From: Telmatactis stephensoni
Taxonomy: Eukaryota; Cnidaria; Anthozoa; Actiniaria; Isophelliidae
Reading direction: 5' to 3'
NCBI GenBank assembly: GCA_029948255.1
Contig: JALIZF010001783.1
Location: forward strand, 620,001-684,000
Length of the DNA stretch: 64,000 nucleotides
Numbering within the stretch: position 1 is the first letter of the stretch; each line of letters opens with the position of its first letter. The translations under genes and the position numbers were made by a program. Under the pieces are notes generated by a model, which saw only the letters and a list, made by a program, of their open reading frames with translations, was not told where the DNA came from and did not search any database. This document shows, one piece after another, positions 34,738-47,215 of this stretch.

Positions 34738-35370
34738 TTCTTTATTTATCCACGGTAAAATTCATCAGCGATATAAATAATCTAAATATAAAAATATAAT
34801 AATAATATTTACAAATGTAAATTGAAAATCTAAATTTTATCTAAGTTCTAAATTATATCTAATCTAAATATAAAGCTGCTTTCCATGAATGCCGTGCTTA
34901 AACGTTTGTAATGAAGTGTTTGAACTGCTTAAGGGACTCTGAAAGCCGTGCATCACGCGGCAGGCTGTTCCATGCAACAGCACCTCTGTAGCTAAAACTA
35001 TTTTTGTAATAGTTAGTTCGCGGTAATGGCACGTTGACTTTTCTTTCAGAGTCCTTTAAGTCGTAAACAGGTTTCCGATTTGTAAATTTATTACAAAGGT
35101 ATTCGGGTGCTAGCCCGTGAAGACACTTGTATACCATTGTAGTTAGAGCAATATGGTGCTGATATGCAAGATTTTTCCAGCCAAGGATTTCGAATAACTT
35201 GTTAGCATTTTCATCGTAACTGGAAAAGGTCAGAACTCGAGCTGCCCTATTTTGCAGCTTTTGCAATTTATCTTGAAGGGTGACACCGCAATTTCCCCAG
35301 ACGACATTGCAGTAATCAAAATGCGGTTGAACTAAAGTGCAGTACATGGTATGCAAGGTCGCCATCTCAA
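34738..35370 (-). mobile_element. 5'-truncated non-LTR retrotransposon (LINE) 3' end
   Basis: An open frame of ~155 codons (35365-34898) matches the end of a non-LTR RT ORF2: PHFDYCNVVWGNCG, LQKLQNRAARVLTF and YRGAVAWNSLPR. It is followed by ~160 bp of 3' UTR and the (TTAC)n tract. CR1/L2/jockey-like by motif. Inserted in the SINE body. Confidence 0.85.
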
Positions 35371-36221
35371 TTCACATATGATCCAGACGCTCGAGCTGGG
35401 ACTCGAACCCGGACCACAGCGGTGAAAGGCCAGCGCTCTAACCGCTCGGCCAACCATGCCACCCATAGCATCGACCATTTATGATTCTGATGCTGTGCAA
35501 TAAAGTCTTTCATCTTCTTGAGGTATCCCACTGGAATTATCAAGTCATCTTCTAGCTGTAAGTAATATCGACCAAGGGATTTACTGTAATTAAAGAGAAA
35601 TGCATAGTCCAAATTCTGCTTAGATCTCCAACGTACCCTATCAACCTTATCGCCCCAGAGCTGCGGTAAATTGTCAAGTGAAGGGTAGAAATTGGGCGCC
35701 GCCCTGGTGACTCTGATCAACCCCGAATTAAGTTCCTTATTGAAGTTTTTACGTATGTCATCAACGACGCTATTGGTTGAATTAAAGTCTGCAACGAAGG
35801 CAACAATTATGACCTCTTTCTTTTCAAAATTTTAAAGTCCTATGATAAGATCTTGTAAAGTTCTTGCCAAATAGCTTGCATTGCTACGTTTACCCATCGG
35901 AAGTCCAATCAATATATATAAAAAAAAAATCAACATTCAAACCAAGGCTATCAGCTTTTAGTGTTTGTTGGTAGAGGAACATTTATAACGATTTTAAGCT
36001 TATTACAGTCATTCTACTAAAACTGACATTTTATGACGTCAAGAGTGTGACATATCAATAACATGACAGACAACTCAAAACCATCTCCAATTTGTTAAAT
36101 TGATGTCTGTGTGATGTTCGCGGCGACTAAAATTTCGCCATCGCGCGCTCAAAGCTCTTAAACAATACAATTTGATTTTTGACGTGCGCGCGGACGGGAC
36201 CGTTTGTTACTAAACATAGTG

Positions 36222-37501
36222 GTCCGTGTACCAAACCACAGTTTAATTTCCGATTTCATTTTACTAAATTCAGGATTAAAAAAAAAACTTTTTCAGTGGC
36301 ATTTTTCAATTTTCAATTTTGAAATATGAAATGAAAATTGAGTTTTGAATTTGAGAAGTTTACAACAAAAGTTTACAACAAAAGTTCGTGGGGTGTCGGC
36401 CAAAGTTACGAAGTTTACTTAGAGGGAGGGGGTGAGAAACCAGTATGGAATATGTCCCAGACTTTCCCAGTGGTGAGATTTTGTACAATGCAGGTACAGA
36501 ATTACGAAAACGGACGTTTCTGATTGGCTAGCTAAGCTATCTTGACTCCTTTCAGTCGAGATAACGACCGCAGAAGAAGTCGTCAACATATCGAGTATTT
36601 ATGAGGAATGCCGTTACATAGTTCTTTATCACCTTACGAGGGATTATTCGCTGGCTTGTAGAAAAAAATAACTACACATATCTTCAATTAGGGATATACC
36701 TGAGAGAAAATCATGGACTTCAACGAGGATGTTCTAAGAGAAATTTACAGGAATTTTGTTCCGAAAGTGACATTCATTGATATGAAGTCAGACGTTTCTA
36801 ATCAGCAGAAAGATAAATCATTCATAGGCTTTGTGAATGAAGTAATTGAGATAAATCAAGGGGGGAAAAGGTTTGCTTGGCCTACAATTTCGAACAAAAA
36901 GTGTTAAGAAAATTTTTCTCAGCTTTATTCCAAAATGTGCTTAGGTAGGCCCTCCCCCTCCAGCGGCTCAATACTGGTCAGTGGGCTAGAGGGATGACTG
37001 GGCGTTACTGCAACATTGTTTGCGGGAAAGGGGCGTGAATATTCGAACATACGGTGTTATTGGATGGTCATTGAGTTAGACATGAAAAGGCAATTTTTGT
37101 CCAAGATCAGCAACGTCTGTTCCCACAGCCCTGTCAGACTGCATTGTGCCAAAAATCATCTCTGGGAAATTCTGTAACATATTCCATACTGGTACCTCCC
37201 CCCTAAGTAAACTTCGTAACTTTGGCCGACACCTTCGTTCCCTTCAAACTCAAGTGGTAATACGAAAACGGAAATTAAATTAAAAATTGAAAATAGGCCA
37301 AGGTAAAAATCGATCTTCAATTTCTTACATTTTTCAAACTATTTCACAACTGAGTTTTGAACTTTTCAAATTTAAAACTCAATTTTCATTTCATATTTCA
37401 AAATTGAAAATTGAAAAATGCCACTGAAAATGTGTTTTTTTAATCCTGAATTTAGTAAAATGAAATCGGAAATTAAACTGTGGTTCGGTACACGGACCGA
37501 G
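36222..37501. mobile_element. Inverted-repeat element (~1.3 kb) with GGTCCGTGTACC ends
   Basis: The left arm 36222-~36350 (GGTCCGTGTACCAAACCACA, then TTTCCGATTTCATTTTAC and AATTGAAAATTG-type words) pairs with ~37320-37501. An inner pair GTGTCGGCCAAAGTTACGAA (36397) / 37206 is also inverted. No duplication is visible. A short frame at 36713-36907 (MDFNEDVLREIYRNFVPKVT) looks coding but is unidentified. It lies in the intron of the MGAT4-like gene. Confidence 0.7.
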
Positions 37502-37502
37502 G

Positions 37503-38302
37503 GGTAAAAGATAATTTATTTAAACCCCAGACTTCTCTCCGCCGGTTACATGCATGATTGAGACTCCCTCAACAGGGCTTTTCAGCTCAATTTACAAATC
37601 CTAACTAAATCATATAAATCAAACATAAATGGATTAAGAATCCCAACTGGCAAGGAGGCAAACCAGTTGGCTATATTACCAGCATGGCCGAGAAACTGAA
37701 TTTGAACTATTCGAAATCGGAACAAATTCAGTCTCAGCTAGTGGCCAGAGCGGGAATCGAACCTGGGACCGCCAGATTGCGAGACCAACGCTCTGACCAC
37801 TCGGCCATGCTGCATGAATTGAAAATGGCCAACTGGATATTTACAGTTGTTTTGCCTGAGCTAGTTTTTGATAGTAAATTGCGAAAATGTTTCGCCTAAA
37901 ACTGCAAAAACTTGTTTTAATCGACAAGAGTCGATTCGAGCATGGACATTAGAGAGCAGAATTAAATGAGCAAAATATTTTTCACTGAACCAAAATGACA
38001 CTTGATGTAGAGAAACATTTTCTAACGCCACCGTCGGTGAAGGGAAAACTGAGGACGTAGCAGTCAATTTGACATTATATATGCCGTTACTTTCCTTCTT
38101 CTTGAAATCATATGTGTATATACTCTTCAATTAATGCTTATTTCCTGACATTTTAGGCAAAACACCAAGAAATGTCACGATTTTCTATCAAAAATGCAGA
38201 TCAAAAACCCCTAAATCCTCAGGCGGCCATTTTTAATTCATGCAGATTATGTACAAGCAGAGAGAAGTCTGGAGTTTAAATAACTTATCTTTTACCCCTC
38301 CC
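37503..38302. mobile_element. Inverted-repeat element (800 bp) next to the previous one, with an internal tRNA-like sequence
   Basis: Arms AGGGGTAAAAGATAA (37503) and TTATCTTTTACCCCT (ending 38302) continue through CCAGACTTCTCTC on both sides. It abuts the outer end of the preceding element. The interior carries a tRNA-like segment at 37741-37812. Confidence 0.7.
37741..37812 (-). repeat. tRNA-like sequence (pseudo-tRNA or SINE head)
   Basis: The minus strand has A box TGGCCGAGTGG and a perfect B box GGTTCGATTCC at normal spacing, but the two outer seven-base ends do not pair as an acceptor stem. A functional tRNA is therefore unlikely. Confidence 0.6.
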
Positions 38303-38649
38303 ACGGTAAGGTCAAGTTTGTCACTTTTTCATTTTTACAGAGTTTAACAAATTGAAATATTGAAAAGTGAAAAAGTGAACCCAAATTTCAATTTTCATTG
38401 TTTTGAAAATTGAAAAGTGAGCTCAAAATTTGTTTATTTGATTATTCTATTTATCAAAAAGTTGAATGGCCGTAAGGTACACGCATTGGATTCCAGCAAC
38501 GTGCTCAACTTGATCATCTAGCGTGAGATGCTTAACGGTACATGTGGGTTTTTCTAGCGATAAAATAGAAATAGGTCAATAATATAAAATCAAAAATCAA
38601 ATCTTTTTTGTTTATCCTCGGATTAAAGAGTTGATCAGAGTAACAAATA

Positions 38650-38815
38650 CTCCCTAATATCTCCGAGTCTAGCTCATTCGCTACCACTACAGTCAACTTT
38701 ACATACAGCACTCAAACTCACATGTTGATTTTTGCTGAGGGAGGAAAAACAGGAGTACCCGGAGAAAAAATCCTCTTGACAAAACATCAAAACTCTCATC
38801 ACCCTCTTGGCTTCT
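38650..38815 (-). mobile_element. Partial SINE copy
   Basis: CACTCAAACTCACATGTTGA then TTTTTGCTGAGGGAGGAAAA is the SINE body in reverse, as at 8.7 kb and 33.8 kb. It lies just downstream of exon 1 of the MGAT4-like gene. Confidence 0.65.
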
Positions 38816-39001
38816 TTCAAATGTAGTTACCTGCAAACTCAAGCAAATAGAAAGTAATCAGCACATTCGTGATGAAAAGAAGCGACATTCCGACGAGTAT
38901 CCGTTTTAGTTGCTTGGAAGGCATCCCAATAGTTCATGCAAGAAACTTTATAAACCGTTGTCACCTGGAAAATTGTAAATTGTCAACATTTAGACAGGGT
39001 T

Positions 39002-39085
39002 GACTTCCTGTTCCTTAGTGGAGGGAACCGGAAGTCATGGAAGGGAACCGGAAGCGCCACGACTGGAACCGGAAGCGCAACGTCT
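39002..39085. promoter_or_regulatory. Cluster of ETS-type motifs upstream of the MGAT4-like gene
   Basis: AACCGGAAG occurs at 39026-39034, 39046-39054 and 39067-39075, spaced 20 and 21 bp (two helical turns). A reversed ACTTCC word is near 39003, and CTGCGCAGG and TGACGTCG follow at 39084-39102. It lies ~100 bp upstream of the start codon at 38924. This looks like a TATA-less promoter; transcription from it is inference. Confidence 0.5.
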
Positions 39086-39832
39086 GCGCAGGAGTTGACG
39101 TCGAAGACTGCCAAAAGTAACTCTCAGGTAATCATGCAATCATGCACTCTCAAAGTCTCCTCTAATGTTGCATTCTTTGCCGAGCTTCGCAGATCGCACA
39201 TAGGCAGCCTGATCGGGGACCACCCAAGGGACAGTACGAAGCCCTCTTGCAGCGGGACGGTGATTGGTTTAAAAATCAATGGTCTATTGAAAACGGCGTC
39301 CTATCTGAACCCAGGGCGTCCTATCTGAACCATGCAGGACGTCCTATCTGAATCCAGGGCGTTCTGGCAGGGAAAAGGGGAAGGAGAGGGGGAGGGGGAG
39401 GGGGGGAGGGGTGGTTGGAGAAGGGGAACACTGAACTCCAAATGATGTCTTTTTGGCAACTAATTTAATTTAAAATTAAAAAATAAGATTTATGCATTAC
39501 TATGCATTAAAACATTTCTAATGCAAATATGAATAAATCGTTTAATTTGCTTTCAGTTCATAAAATTGCATGACTACAGCTAAATACGTTGGAACTTTTA
39601 TAATCTCAAGTACAGTTAAGGCCAGGCTAGGAACCAAAATCTACAAAATATACTTGTTTTTGTTACAAGCAAATGTCTGAACGAAAATTTACCAAACTTC
39701 GTCCATGAACGGATATCCATCTACTGATCAACCTTAAGTGATGATTTGGGAGTTTGGAAATAAAAAATCATATTTCCTTCAATCTCGTACCCATAGCCCA
39801 CATAACTTTCGGCCTGTGGTCAATCGCGTCGA

Positions 39833-41383
39833 GCATGCGCAGTAGCATAGTTTACACATTTGCGAGTGAGTGACCATTTGCATATTTTGCCCCCTCACTA
39901 TAACTCGTAGATTTGCTATCCACGAGTTAAAAATGATTGTAGGAATTGTATTTGTCGACTTCCGTAAAGCGTTTGACGCAATGAATGTCGTCTTTTTTGC
40001 GCGCAATTCTAGCAATTCATTTTCAAAATTTTACATCATATTTTAGACAGTGCCCCCCCCCCCCCACCAAAATTATTTAATATTTGGCTTTTTTTATGTT
40101 TCTCACCTGCAAAACTGAGCTTTCTGATCGAAACTTGTGGTTCCTACATGTGATCTAAAGCATTTTTATGAACGTGTTTCCAAGCACGTTTCTGCTCAAG
40201 ACAAAATGCAAATGTTCAGAGAACTATTTATCACTTTTTGATTAAGTATAAAAAGCTTTTTCATACGGAATAACCTGTATCTCTTCCTGCATATCGAAAT
40301 TATTTTCTAGATGTTGCAGACGATATAATGATGTAGGTGATTAATGGATATTGGACCTAAACCATGTTGTAAACACTGCTTGAAATTATATCGAGGGACC
40401 ACGAGTTTTGCCCAAAAAAGCTCAGTTTTGCAGGTAAGAAACATGGAAAAAAGCAATTAGTGAACAATTTTGCTGGGGTTTGCTGTGGAAGATGTAAAAT
40501 GTCGAAAAAAATTCACACGAAAAAGCTAAGAACGACATTCCGGTAAACATGGCTAATTATTATCCAAATATCGCGTGAGTAGGACTGGAGCGAGTAAAAG
40601 TATCCAGCGATATTTTTACTCGATTTGGATAGGAAATTGTACGATCTTGAGTACAATTCGGAATTAATAGGTACGAGTAATGTTTTGAAAGTTCTCAAAA
40701 TAGGACGAGCCTTTAGGCGAGTCCTATTTGAGAGTTTTCAAAACATTACGAGTAACTATTAATTATGAATTAATTGTACGAGAAGATCGTGCGATTTTTT
40801 ATTTATAATACACTATACAAAATGTCTTCGAGGAAAGACAAATGTCTGACATATAGCATGTTTTCTCAAAAAGTGCAGACTTAAACGAGTAGACAATATT
40901 TCAAAGGAAGAAACTTCGAAAACAAAATAAAGTAGAGTTAATTTGTATTCTAAGCGAATTACAGTTCTTTCCCATTTCTATAAAGCATGTAGTTTATTTA
41001 CTGACAGGTTTGTTTATTGAATTAAAACGAGTGAAGAGCCCAAGACACGGCAAAGAAATTGAGTTAATTGACAGAGAAATATGGTCAAATTAATTACTTT
41101 GTTTAAATATACCTGGCCTTTCAAATGCCTCAAAACTTCATTATCTTGAGCTTGATTTATCATATTCATTTGGAAAAGAGTAAAAACGTTTGACCAAATG
41201 ACCATTTCTCTACTCTGGCATAGCCGTGAATCGATGCCCTTCGCTTAGTTTTGCAGCACGGCGTTGTTTGAAAGTCATTTTTAACTCGTGGATTGCAAAT
41301 CCACGAGTTATAGTGAGGGGTCGAAATATGCAAATGTGTCACTTGCAAATTGTTTAAACTATGTTACTGCGCATGCTTGACGT
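39833..41383. repeat. Inverted ~100-bp repeat pair, possibly ends of one element
   Basis: 39833-39933 (AGCATGCGCAGTAGCATAGT ... CCCCTCACTATAACTCG ... CCACGAGTTAAAAATG) matches the reverse complement of 41278-41383. Both contain the palindromic AACTCGTGGATTTGC / GCAAATCCACGAGTT. The interior holds no gene. No target duplication found. Confidence 0.6.
40671..40757. repeat. Long hairpin (~40-bp imperfect arms)
   Basis: TACGAGTAATGTTTTGAAAG ... AGGACGAGCC TTTA GGCGAGTCCT ... TTTTCAAAACATTACGAGTA forms a nearly complete palindrome. Confidence 0.8.
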
Positions 41384-41621
41384 GAATGAAGGCAGATGCA
41401 TCAGGATTGTATGTGAATAGAACGATTCTGTAAACAAGGTCTGGAGTGTTGAAATTCTACTCGTGACTCCGTGGAGCCTTCAAGATGGTCAGATGATGGA
41501 CACGACAACTTCTTTCATTAGCAAGATCATGCCTAGAGTAGAGATTCCTTGACTTGCCTCGTGCTCACACTTCGGTATTAAGATTGGATGTGTCGGATGT
41601 TAGGGGAAAATGCTGATAGTT

Positions 41622-41788
41622 AATTTCTTATTCCTTGCCACATTTTGTATTGTACTACTCTGCTTGGAATAACTTTCACCGCATCTCCATTGAGCTGTTC
41701 GTTATTCGGACGACGTGAAAACCTTTCTGGGTGGACTTTGTACGTCGTTGTCAAGCAACAAATCGTCGCAAGTCCAAAATCAAAGTCA
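41622..41788 (-). other. Possible terminal exon of an unidentified gene
   Basis: After an acceptor-like ACTAAAAG the minus strand reads LDDFDFGLATICCLTTTYKV, HPERFSRRPNNEQLNGDAVK and ends QYKMWQGIRN-stop at about 41620. The composition looks coding, but I recognise no family and no upstream exon was joined. Confidence 0.3.
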
Positions 41789-43060
41789 TCCAACCTTTTA
41801 GTGTTTGTAGACCTTTGTACTTTATCACCACGCAAGTATGTTAGAATAAAAAGCAAACGGAAACATTTTGAGTACAAACTGCCGCCTGAAACAGCCTAAA
41901 ACTGGCCGTGAGTCGAGCCGCTAGTTTGTGTTTGTACTATTTGATCAAAATGCAAACATGTTTCATTTTATTCACCGTGACCTTTGACGAGTCGTAGGCA
42001 AAACTTGTGTAACTTGGCCAAAATAACACAGTGGATCTAACTGACTTTTTGTAAAATCTGGTGTAATTGATTGACTGTACACGTTGAGACTCATGTTGTA
42101 ACAAATATAAATACTGATAAATGAGAGATTTATATAACTTACATTGTATGTGATGGAATTGTGTTTATCATTCGTTTGATCTAAAGCGTCGAATACGGCA
42201 CCTTTCACACTGATGCAACGTACAATGAGTCACGCAATACAGGAAACCAATTTTGCTCCAAAAAGCGTCTAGTTTTATCAGTTTTATAGTTTATCATACG
42301 TCTTCAGAAATGAATTCAGACTTTCGCGTCACGCTAGAATGAGTCTGATGCAACACAGACCACCAGTACAGTTTAATACACTCCATATAATAGTATGCGT
42401 GTTATTCATCGAGAACAAAATTTATGGCTTGAAATCCTTCTAAAGTCTAAGGATTACACAAGACACTTCATTAAAGGTCAAAAAAAAAACTAAATGGGGA
42501 ATAACATTCAGCTCTCAATGCTTCATGGGCTTCTGCTCTGCACATATAGCTCAGTCCACGAGTTATATCCGCCATTGGCCGGCGGTTTGATTCTCTCCCG
42601 GCAGTGTTGTTGTTTTCCGTTTAAAATTGTCATTGTTCTGACAAATAAATTGCTTTTTTATCTTCTATGATAATCATCATAACTGAACTAGCAAAACTGT
42701 AAGCTGTTTAATTTTCATCGAGTAGCCCTGGCTTGTCAAGGAATATTCAAATGGAAAACTATGTTTTCGCGCGCCGTTGTCGTTGCCATAGCGACTTAAT
42801 AAGTACGCTAGCTACAGAGTACAATTAACGATTTAATTGTACTCCTCTCGTCCAATCAGAATCGAGTAATTTTTTATAGTGTATTATAATCCTAGTTATC
42901 GAAATTTGTAAGCTATAAAATAGTTCTTGGAAGAAATAATTTCATAGAGTTAAGTCGCTTGAATCAAACTCATTGCCGGCTATCGCCTATCGGTTTATTT
43001 TCATGAGTTTTGTTGAGCTACAAGGTTTAAAGCACTCAGAATTAATGATAACAAAACCTC
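41789..43060. other. No gene recognised
   Basis: Short frames only. The stretch around 42725-42890 resembles the flank of the 40.6-kb hairpin (TTTATAGTGTATTATAAT end), suggesting another dispersed repeat. Confidence 0.4.
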
Positions 43061-43064
43061 TTAA

Positions 43065-43973
43065 GGTGACTGACTACTTTGGTGAAAAATGATGAAAACT
43101 TGTTCAAATCACAATTTTCTGAAGTGAGATTTAATGCTGATTTCAAAAATGAAAAGTAAAATGGGTGTCCAGTGCTCGTTTTCAAGATAATCAGCGTTGA
43201 ATGGATGCCTATTTATCAGTTTTTGAGCCAAAAAACACGCCACTGGAAGTAATTAGAAAAACAATAAAATAATAGCTCTACAAGGACTACAATCGCACAA
43301 AATTTAGCCAGTATATTCTACATAATACCATAAACACTTTAAATATAATGACTAAACTATACCTTCATTTCTTGACTTTTGTAGCATGACTTTGAACAAA
43401 AGGTTGCCTCACGACGAACAATTTTTTTTTAGAAAAATCCATTTTTTCATAGGTTCGAGTAATTAACTTTTTCTACAAATTTGAGATGTTTGAAATATTT
43501 AGTAGCTTTTTCAAATAACTGCCAAAAAGTATAGGGTCCCGTGCAAAAATGAAGGGTTTTATGCCATTGAAGGTGTAAAAAACGCCAAAAAAGTGCCAAC
43601 CGGAAGCAGCGCCATATTGGAAAATGACGACCGCAATGCCATGCGGAGAGAACCTTATCAAAAGTGTTTATGTTGTTACGTAGAATAGAATATACTACTG
43701 GCTAAATTTTGTGCGATTGTAGTCCTTGTAGAGCTATTATTTTGGGAATTGTAATCGATATCATTTTTCAAATTACTTCCGGTGGCGTGTGTTTTGGCTC
43801 AAAAACTGGTAAATAGGCATCCATTCTACGCTGATTATCTTGAAAACGAGCAGTGGACACCCATTTTTTTTTTATTATTATATTTTTGAAATCAGCATTA
43901 AATGTCACTCCAGAAAATTGTGGTTTGAACAAATTCTCATATTTTTTCCACCAAATTAAAGTAGTCAGTCACT
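43065..43973. mobile_element. Foldback element (909 bp) at TTAA site
   Basis: Arms of ~280 bp (GGTGACTGACTACTTTGGTG ... ACAATCGCACAAAATTTAGCC) are inverted at 43690-43973. TTAA flanks both ends (43061-43064 and 43974-43977). The central ~370 bp is non-coding, and a 62-codon frame there is not convincing. Confidence 0.75.
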
Positions 43974-44969
43974 TTAAAGTTGGCTCTTTTGTTTATCAAT
44001 AAAACTGAACATACCTTTATTTTCTTGACCAAAAACCTCATAGGGATGAAACACAAAACTATTCCGCTAAAACCTTGCTCGTTTTCTCAGCCGATGAATG
44101 ACTGATGATTGTCTCGTACAAAACAGCACTCAAAAGGCTGTAAGTTCAACTTGGAATACGGTAAATTCTTTCAAATAGTACTTATTCAGTCCAATTACTT
44201 GCAATCTTCTTTCTAATGTTACTTGTCTGTTACTTGTAAATATTGAAAGCAACAGAATGAACTCCTTTTGGACCTCGTTTCCAACTTTACTTGAGAATTT
44301 CAAGGCATTTGTTTTGAAGAAAACGGCTTTGTTGCAAAAGTCTTCTAAAAGTCGCAAACTTTCTTAATTTTGAGACCACGAAGACTTCATTTAGTCAAGA
44401 GCTTCGTAGTTCCAGTTTTCCAAAAGACATAATTTGTCTTATGGTCAACAAACTTTAAAAGAAAACAGACGAATTTAGTTGAAAATTCGACGTATATGGA
44501 TGACAGAACGTGACTCAGCGCCTGTCAGAAAACTTGTTAAACCAGTTTGTGCGTATTAACCATTCAAAAATCGTTTTGCTCGTCACGTTGCATAACGTAA
44601 TGTCACGCGACAATAAAATAGTTTCGGAAAAATCTCCTTTGGGCTAAAACTGAGTTCAGTTGGATAATAAATAACTTATTAGACAGTTTTGTGTGTAATA
44701 TGTTGTATTTAAATACTGCGTGACTCGTAAAATATCCAGCCATACTCCACACAAATGTCTAATAAGATATATTTATTCAACGATCGCTAATTTCTACAAT
44801 TCCCTAATCGGTTCCAATTCACACAATTTTCCGTGTGGTTCGTTCCTTGCGTCTCATGCAGAAATTATTTCAGCTGGCTTTCGGTGATCTCTAAAAGGTT
44901 GTTTAGGGTAGAACACATTTCATCGTCATTGCAGGACTTTCTTTCCTGTCAATATTCAAACATTTCGGA

Positions 44970-45410
44970 TTATTTTAGTGGAATCCAGGGTATTTTGCAC
45001 ACTTTGGCAGCATCATTGATGTTTTTTTCTAGGATTTCTTCTCTCTCCTTCTCTTTTTCCCTTGCAAACATCTTGTATGTCCTGTTTTGGAGTTGTTTGG
45101 GTAGATCAGTTAGGTCGTTGACCTGCTCTACAATGCAACCTCTTCTTCATTGACAATTCCCATCTGCGTTACGCGTGAGCGTCTGGTGTCCAATCGTCTT
45201 TGATTTTCTTTATTTTCGAAGGCCACTATATAATACTTTTTTGTACCAGTAATTGTTTGATCTTGATTCTTCGCCCATTTTCCAATGCCCACTAAATACC
45301 ATTCGACGGGATTGTTTTTATAACCATTCGAAAAGCCTTTGGCTCATTTGGCAGGCTCCGTTGAATTTGTAGACATTTAAAGTGACCCGTTCTTGGCGCG
45401 TTGATGACAT
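44970..45410 (-). pseudogene. Decayed unidentified gene
   Basis: The minus strand starts MSSTRQERVTLNVYKFNGAC. After a frameshift it continues NPVEWYLVGIGKWAKNQ and KKYYIVAFENKENQRRLD, then after another shift VEQVNDLTDLPKQLQNRTYK and EKNINDAAKVCKIPWIPLK with a stop at 44970. The order and amino-acid use look like one former coding region broken by two small indels. I do not recognise the family. Confidence 0.5.
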
Positions 45411-46034
45411 TTTTGATGCGTGCTTTAAGTCAACTAAAATATTTCTGATTTCTGTAATTTTTTGGATCCTAAATCAACAATGTTTGGAACTGATAAAATG
45501 ATGAAATTTTGGTTATTGCTGGTTGAAAATTCTTTGAGATATAAACGGATCGGATTCTAAAAGCTACCATTTTTTTCAAATTGGTCCATAATTTTGAAAT
45601 TATTTGATGAATTTTCTTGCTATCGCACCAAATTACCCGTAAAGCCTTCGAGGTTTATATCTGTTTGTTTGGAAGCAAAACTGACCGTAGAACTCGCTGC
45701 ACAAAACAGTACTAGCTGTACTTCAATTTACTATGTTTCTGCAACGCAAAAGCATTTGCTCAAAGCTGACTTATAAAATGCGCGCGAAAACTACAGTCAC
45801 ACTGTATAAAGTCTGAAAGACTAATGCTTTTCCTAGCATTAACATGCCCCGTATCCGTCCGTGTGGGCTTTTCGTTCATTCGATTTTCCTCTAGAATAGA
45901 AAATAGAAAATTATCATTGAATAGCGCAGCGCGGTAATTACGTCACGGAAATTAGACCCCCCGCGAGACTCAGACAAACACACCACACTTCTCTATGATT
46001 TCTTCAGGATTTCCTTCGTATGATTAGCGCTAAA

Positions 46035-47215
46035 TAACAATAATAACTTTATTAAATCCCATGGCAGAAATGAAACTGAATAGGCCATATGCACTAACAG
46101 GTCACGTGACCTATCTCCCCTAAATCAAGCAGCACTATCAAAATGAACGCCAGAAATAGAAAGAGCACCTCGATATTAGTAAAAGTGTAAATTTTCAGCT
46201 CCTAAGATGTAATACAGGAGAAATGACAGTAAATTTAAGATTGGATATTTTCTTAAGATTCGTTCGGAAAAGCGCGTTGGATGGCAGGCTCGTGCCATCC
46301 AACGCACTTTTCCGAACGAATCTTAAGAAAATATCCAATCTTAAATTTACTGTCATTTTTTCTCTTATTCACCTTATAAACTGAAACTTTGCACTTTTAC
46401 TAATATCGAGGTGCTCTTTCACTTTTTGGAGTTCATTTTGATGTGCTGCTTGATTTAGGGGAGATAGGGTCACGTGACCTGTTAGTGCATATGGCCTAGT
46501 GCGGGAAAATACAAGATAAAATACAACATTATTAATATATGTACAACGGTAAGATAATATTAATAGATTTGTTTAGAAAGCATCATCTAAGTACTTCAAA
46601 GTCACAAACTGGCTCAGTCTCTGTGTCTTAGTGTTAACTGGATTACAGTTAGTATTTCCAGATCTTAGATTATATCCGTGGTGGTTAATGTTTCGAGGTT
46701 GATCCAAAATAGCCTTACACTAATTGGGCTGACATCCTTATTTTTCTTAACAAAGTCAGTGCAAATATTTACTCTTCTCTGATATAAAGGAAGGAGGTTG
46801 GCTTCTTCAAGACAGCTGGTGTAACAAGAGTACTCAGATCTAAATATTATCTTTAATGCTCAGTCTTTGTTGCACGGATTCGATCTCATCACTGAGGTAC
46901 GATGGCAGGGAGGCCCAAACGGGGACAGCATACTCCATGACGGGTCTGATAAGGCTGCAATACACTTCAATTAGATCTGTGGTACTATATAATATATAAT
47001 CGTTTAGATGCTCTCTTAATGATGTATTCACAGTGTATTGACCACTTAAGATCACTGCTAAGATAGACGCCCAGAAGTTTGAATGACTGGACAGACTCTA
47101 TAGGGCATCCCTCGACAAACAACGGTGACTGTATAGGAAGCGGTACTGCAGTGGGTTGAAGAATATCTCCTTGCATTTCTTAGGGTTGAGGCGCATTCCT
47201 CTCACAGATACAAAC
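46035..47215 (-). pseudogene. Non-LTR retrotransposon 3' fragment, interrupted by a palindrome
   Basis: The minus strand reads FKLLGVYLSSDLKWSIH, TDLIEVYCSLIRPVMEYAVP, VWASLPSYLSDEIESVQQR and further downstream a HHGYNLRSGNTNCNP-like tail, i.e. the end of a non-LTR RT ORF with frameshifts. The 3' UTR ends near 46035 with AATAAAGTTATTATTGTTAT. A 416-bp palindrome splits the UTR. Confidence 0.8.
46082..46497. mobile_element. 416-bp near-complete palindrome (foldback MITE)
   Basis: AGGCCATATGCACTAACAGG at 46082 pairs with the complement ending at 46497. Pairing continues through GTCACGTGACC, the AAATCAAGCAGCAC words and TTAAGATTCGTTCGGAAAAG up to a ~10-base centre near 46290. It could fold on itself for ~200 bp. 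A TA dinucleotide lies at both borders. Confidence 0.85.
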
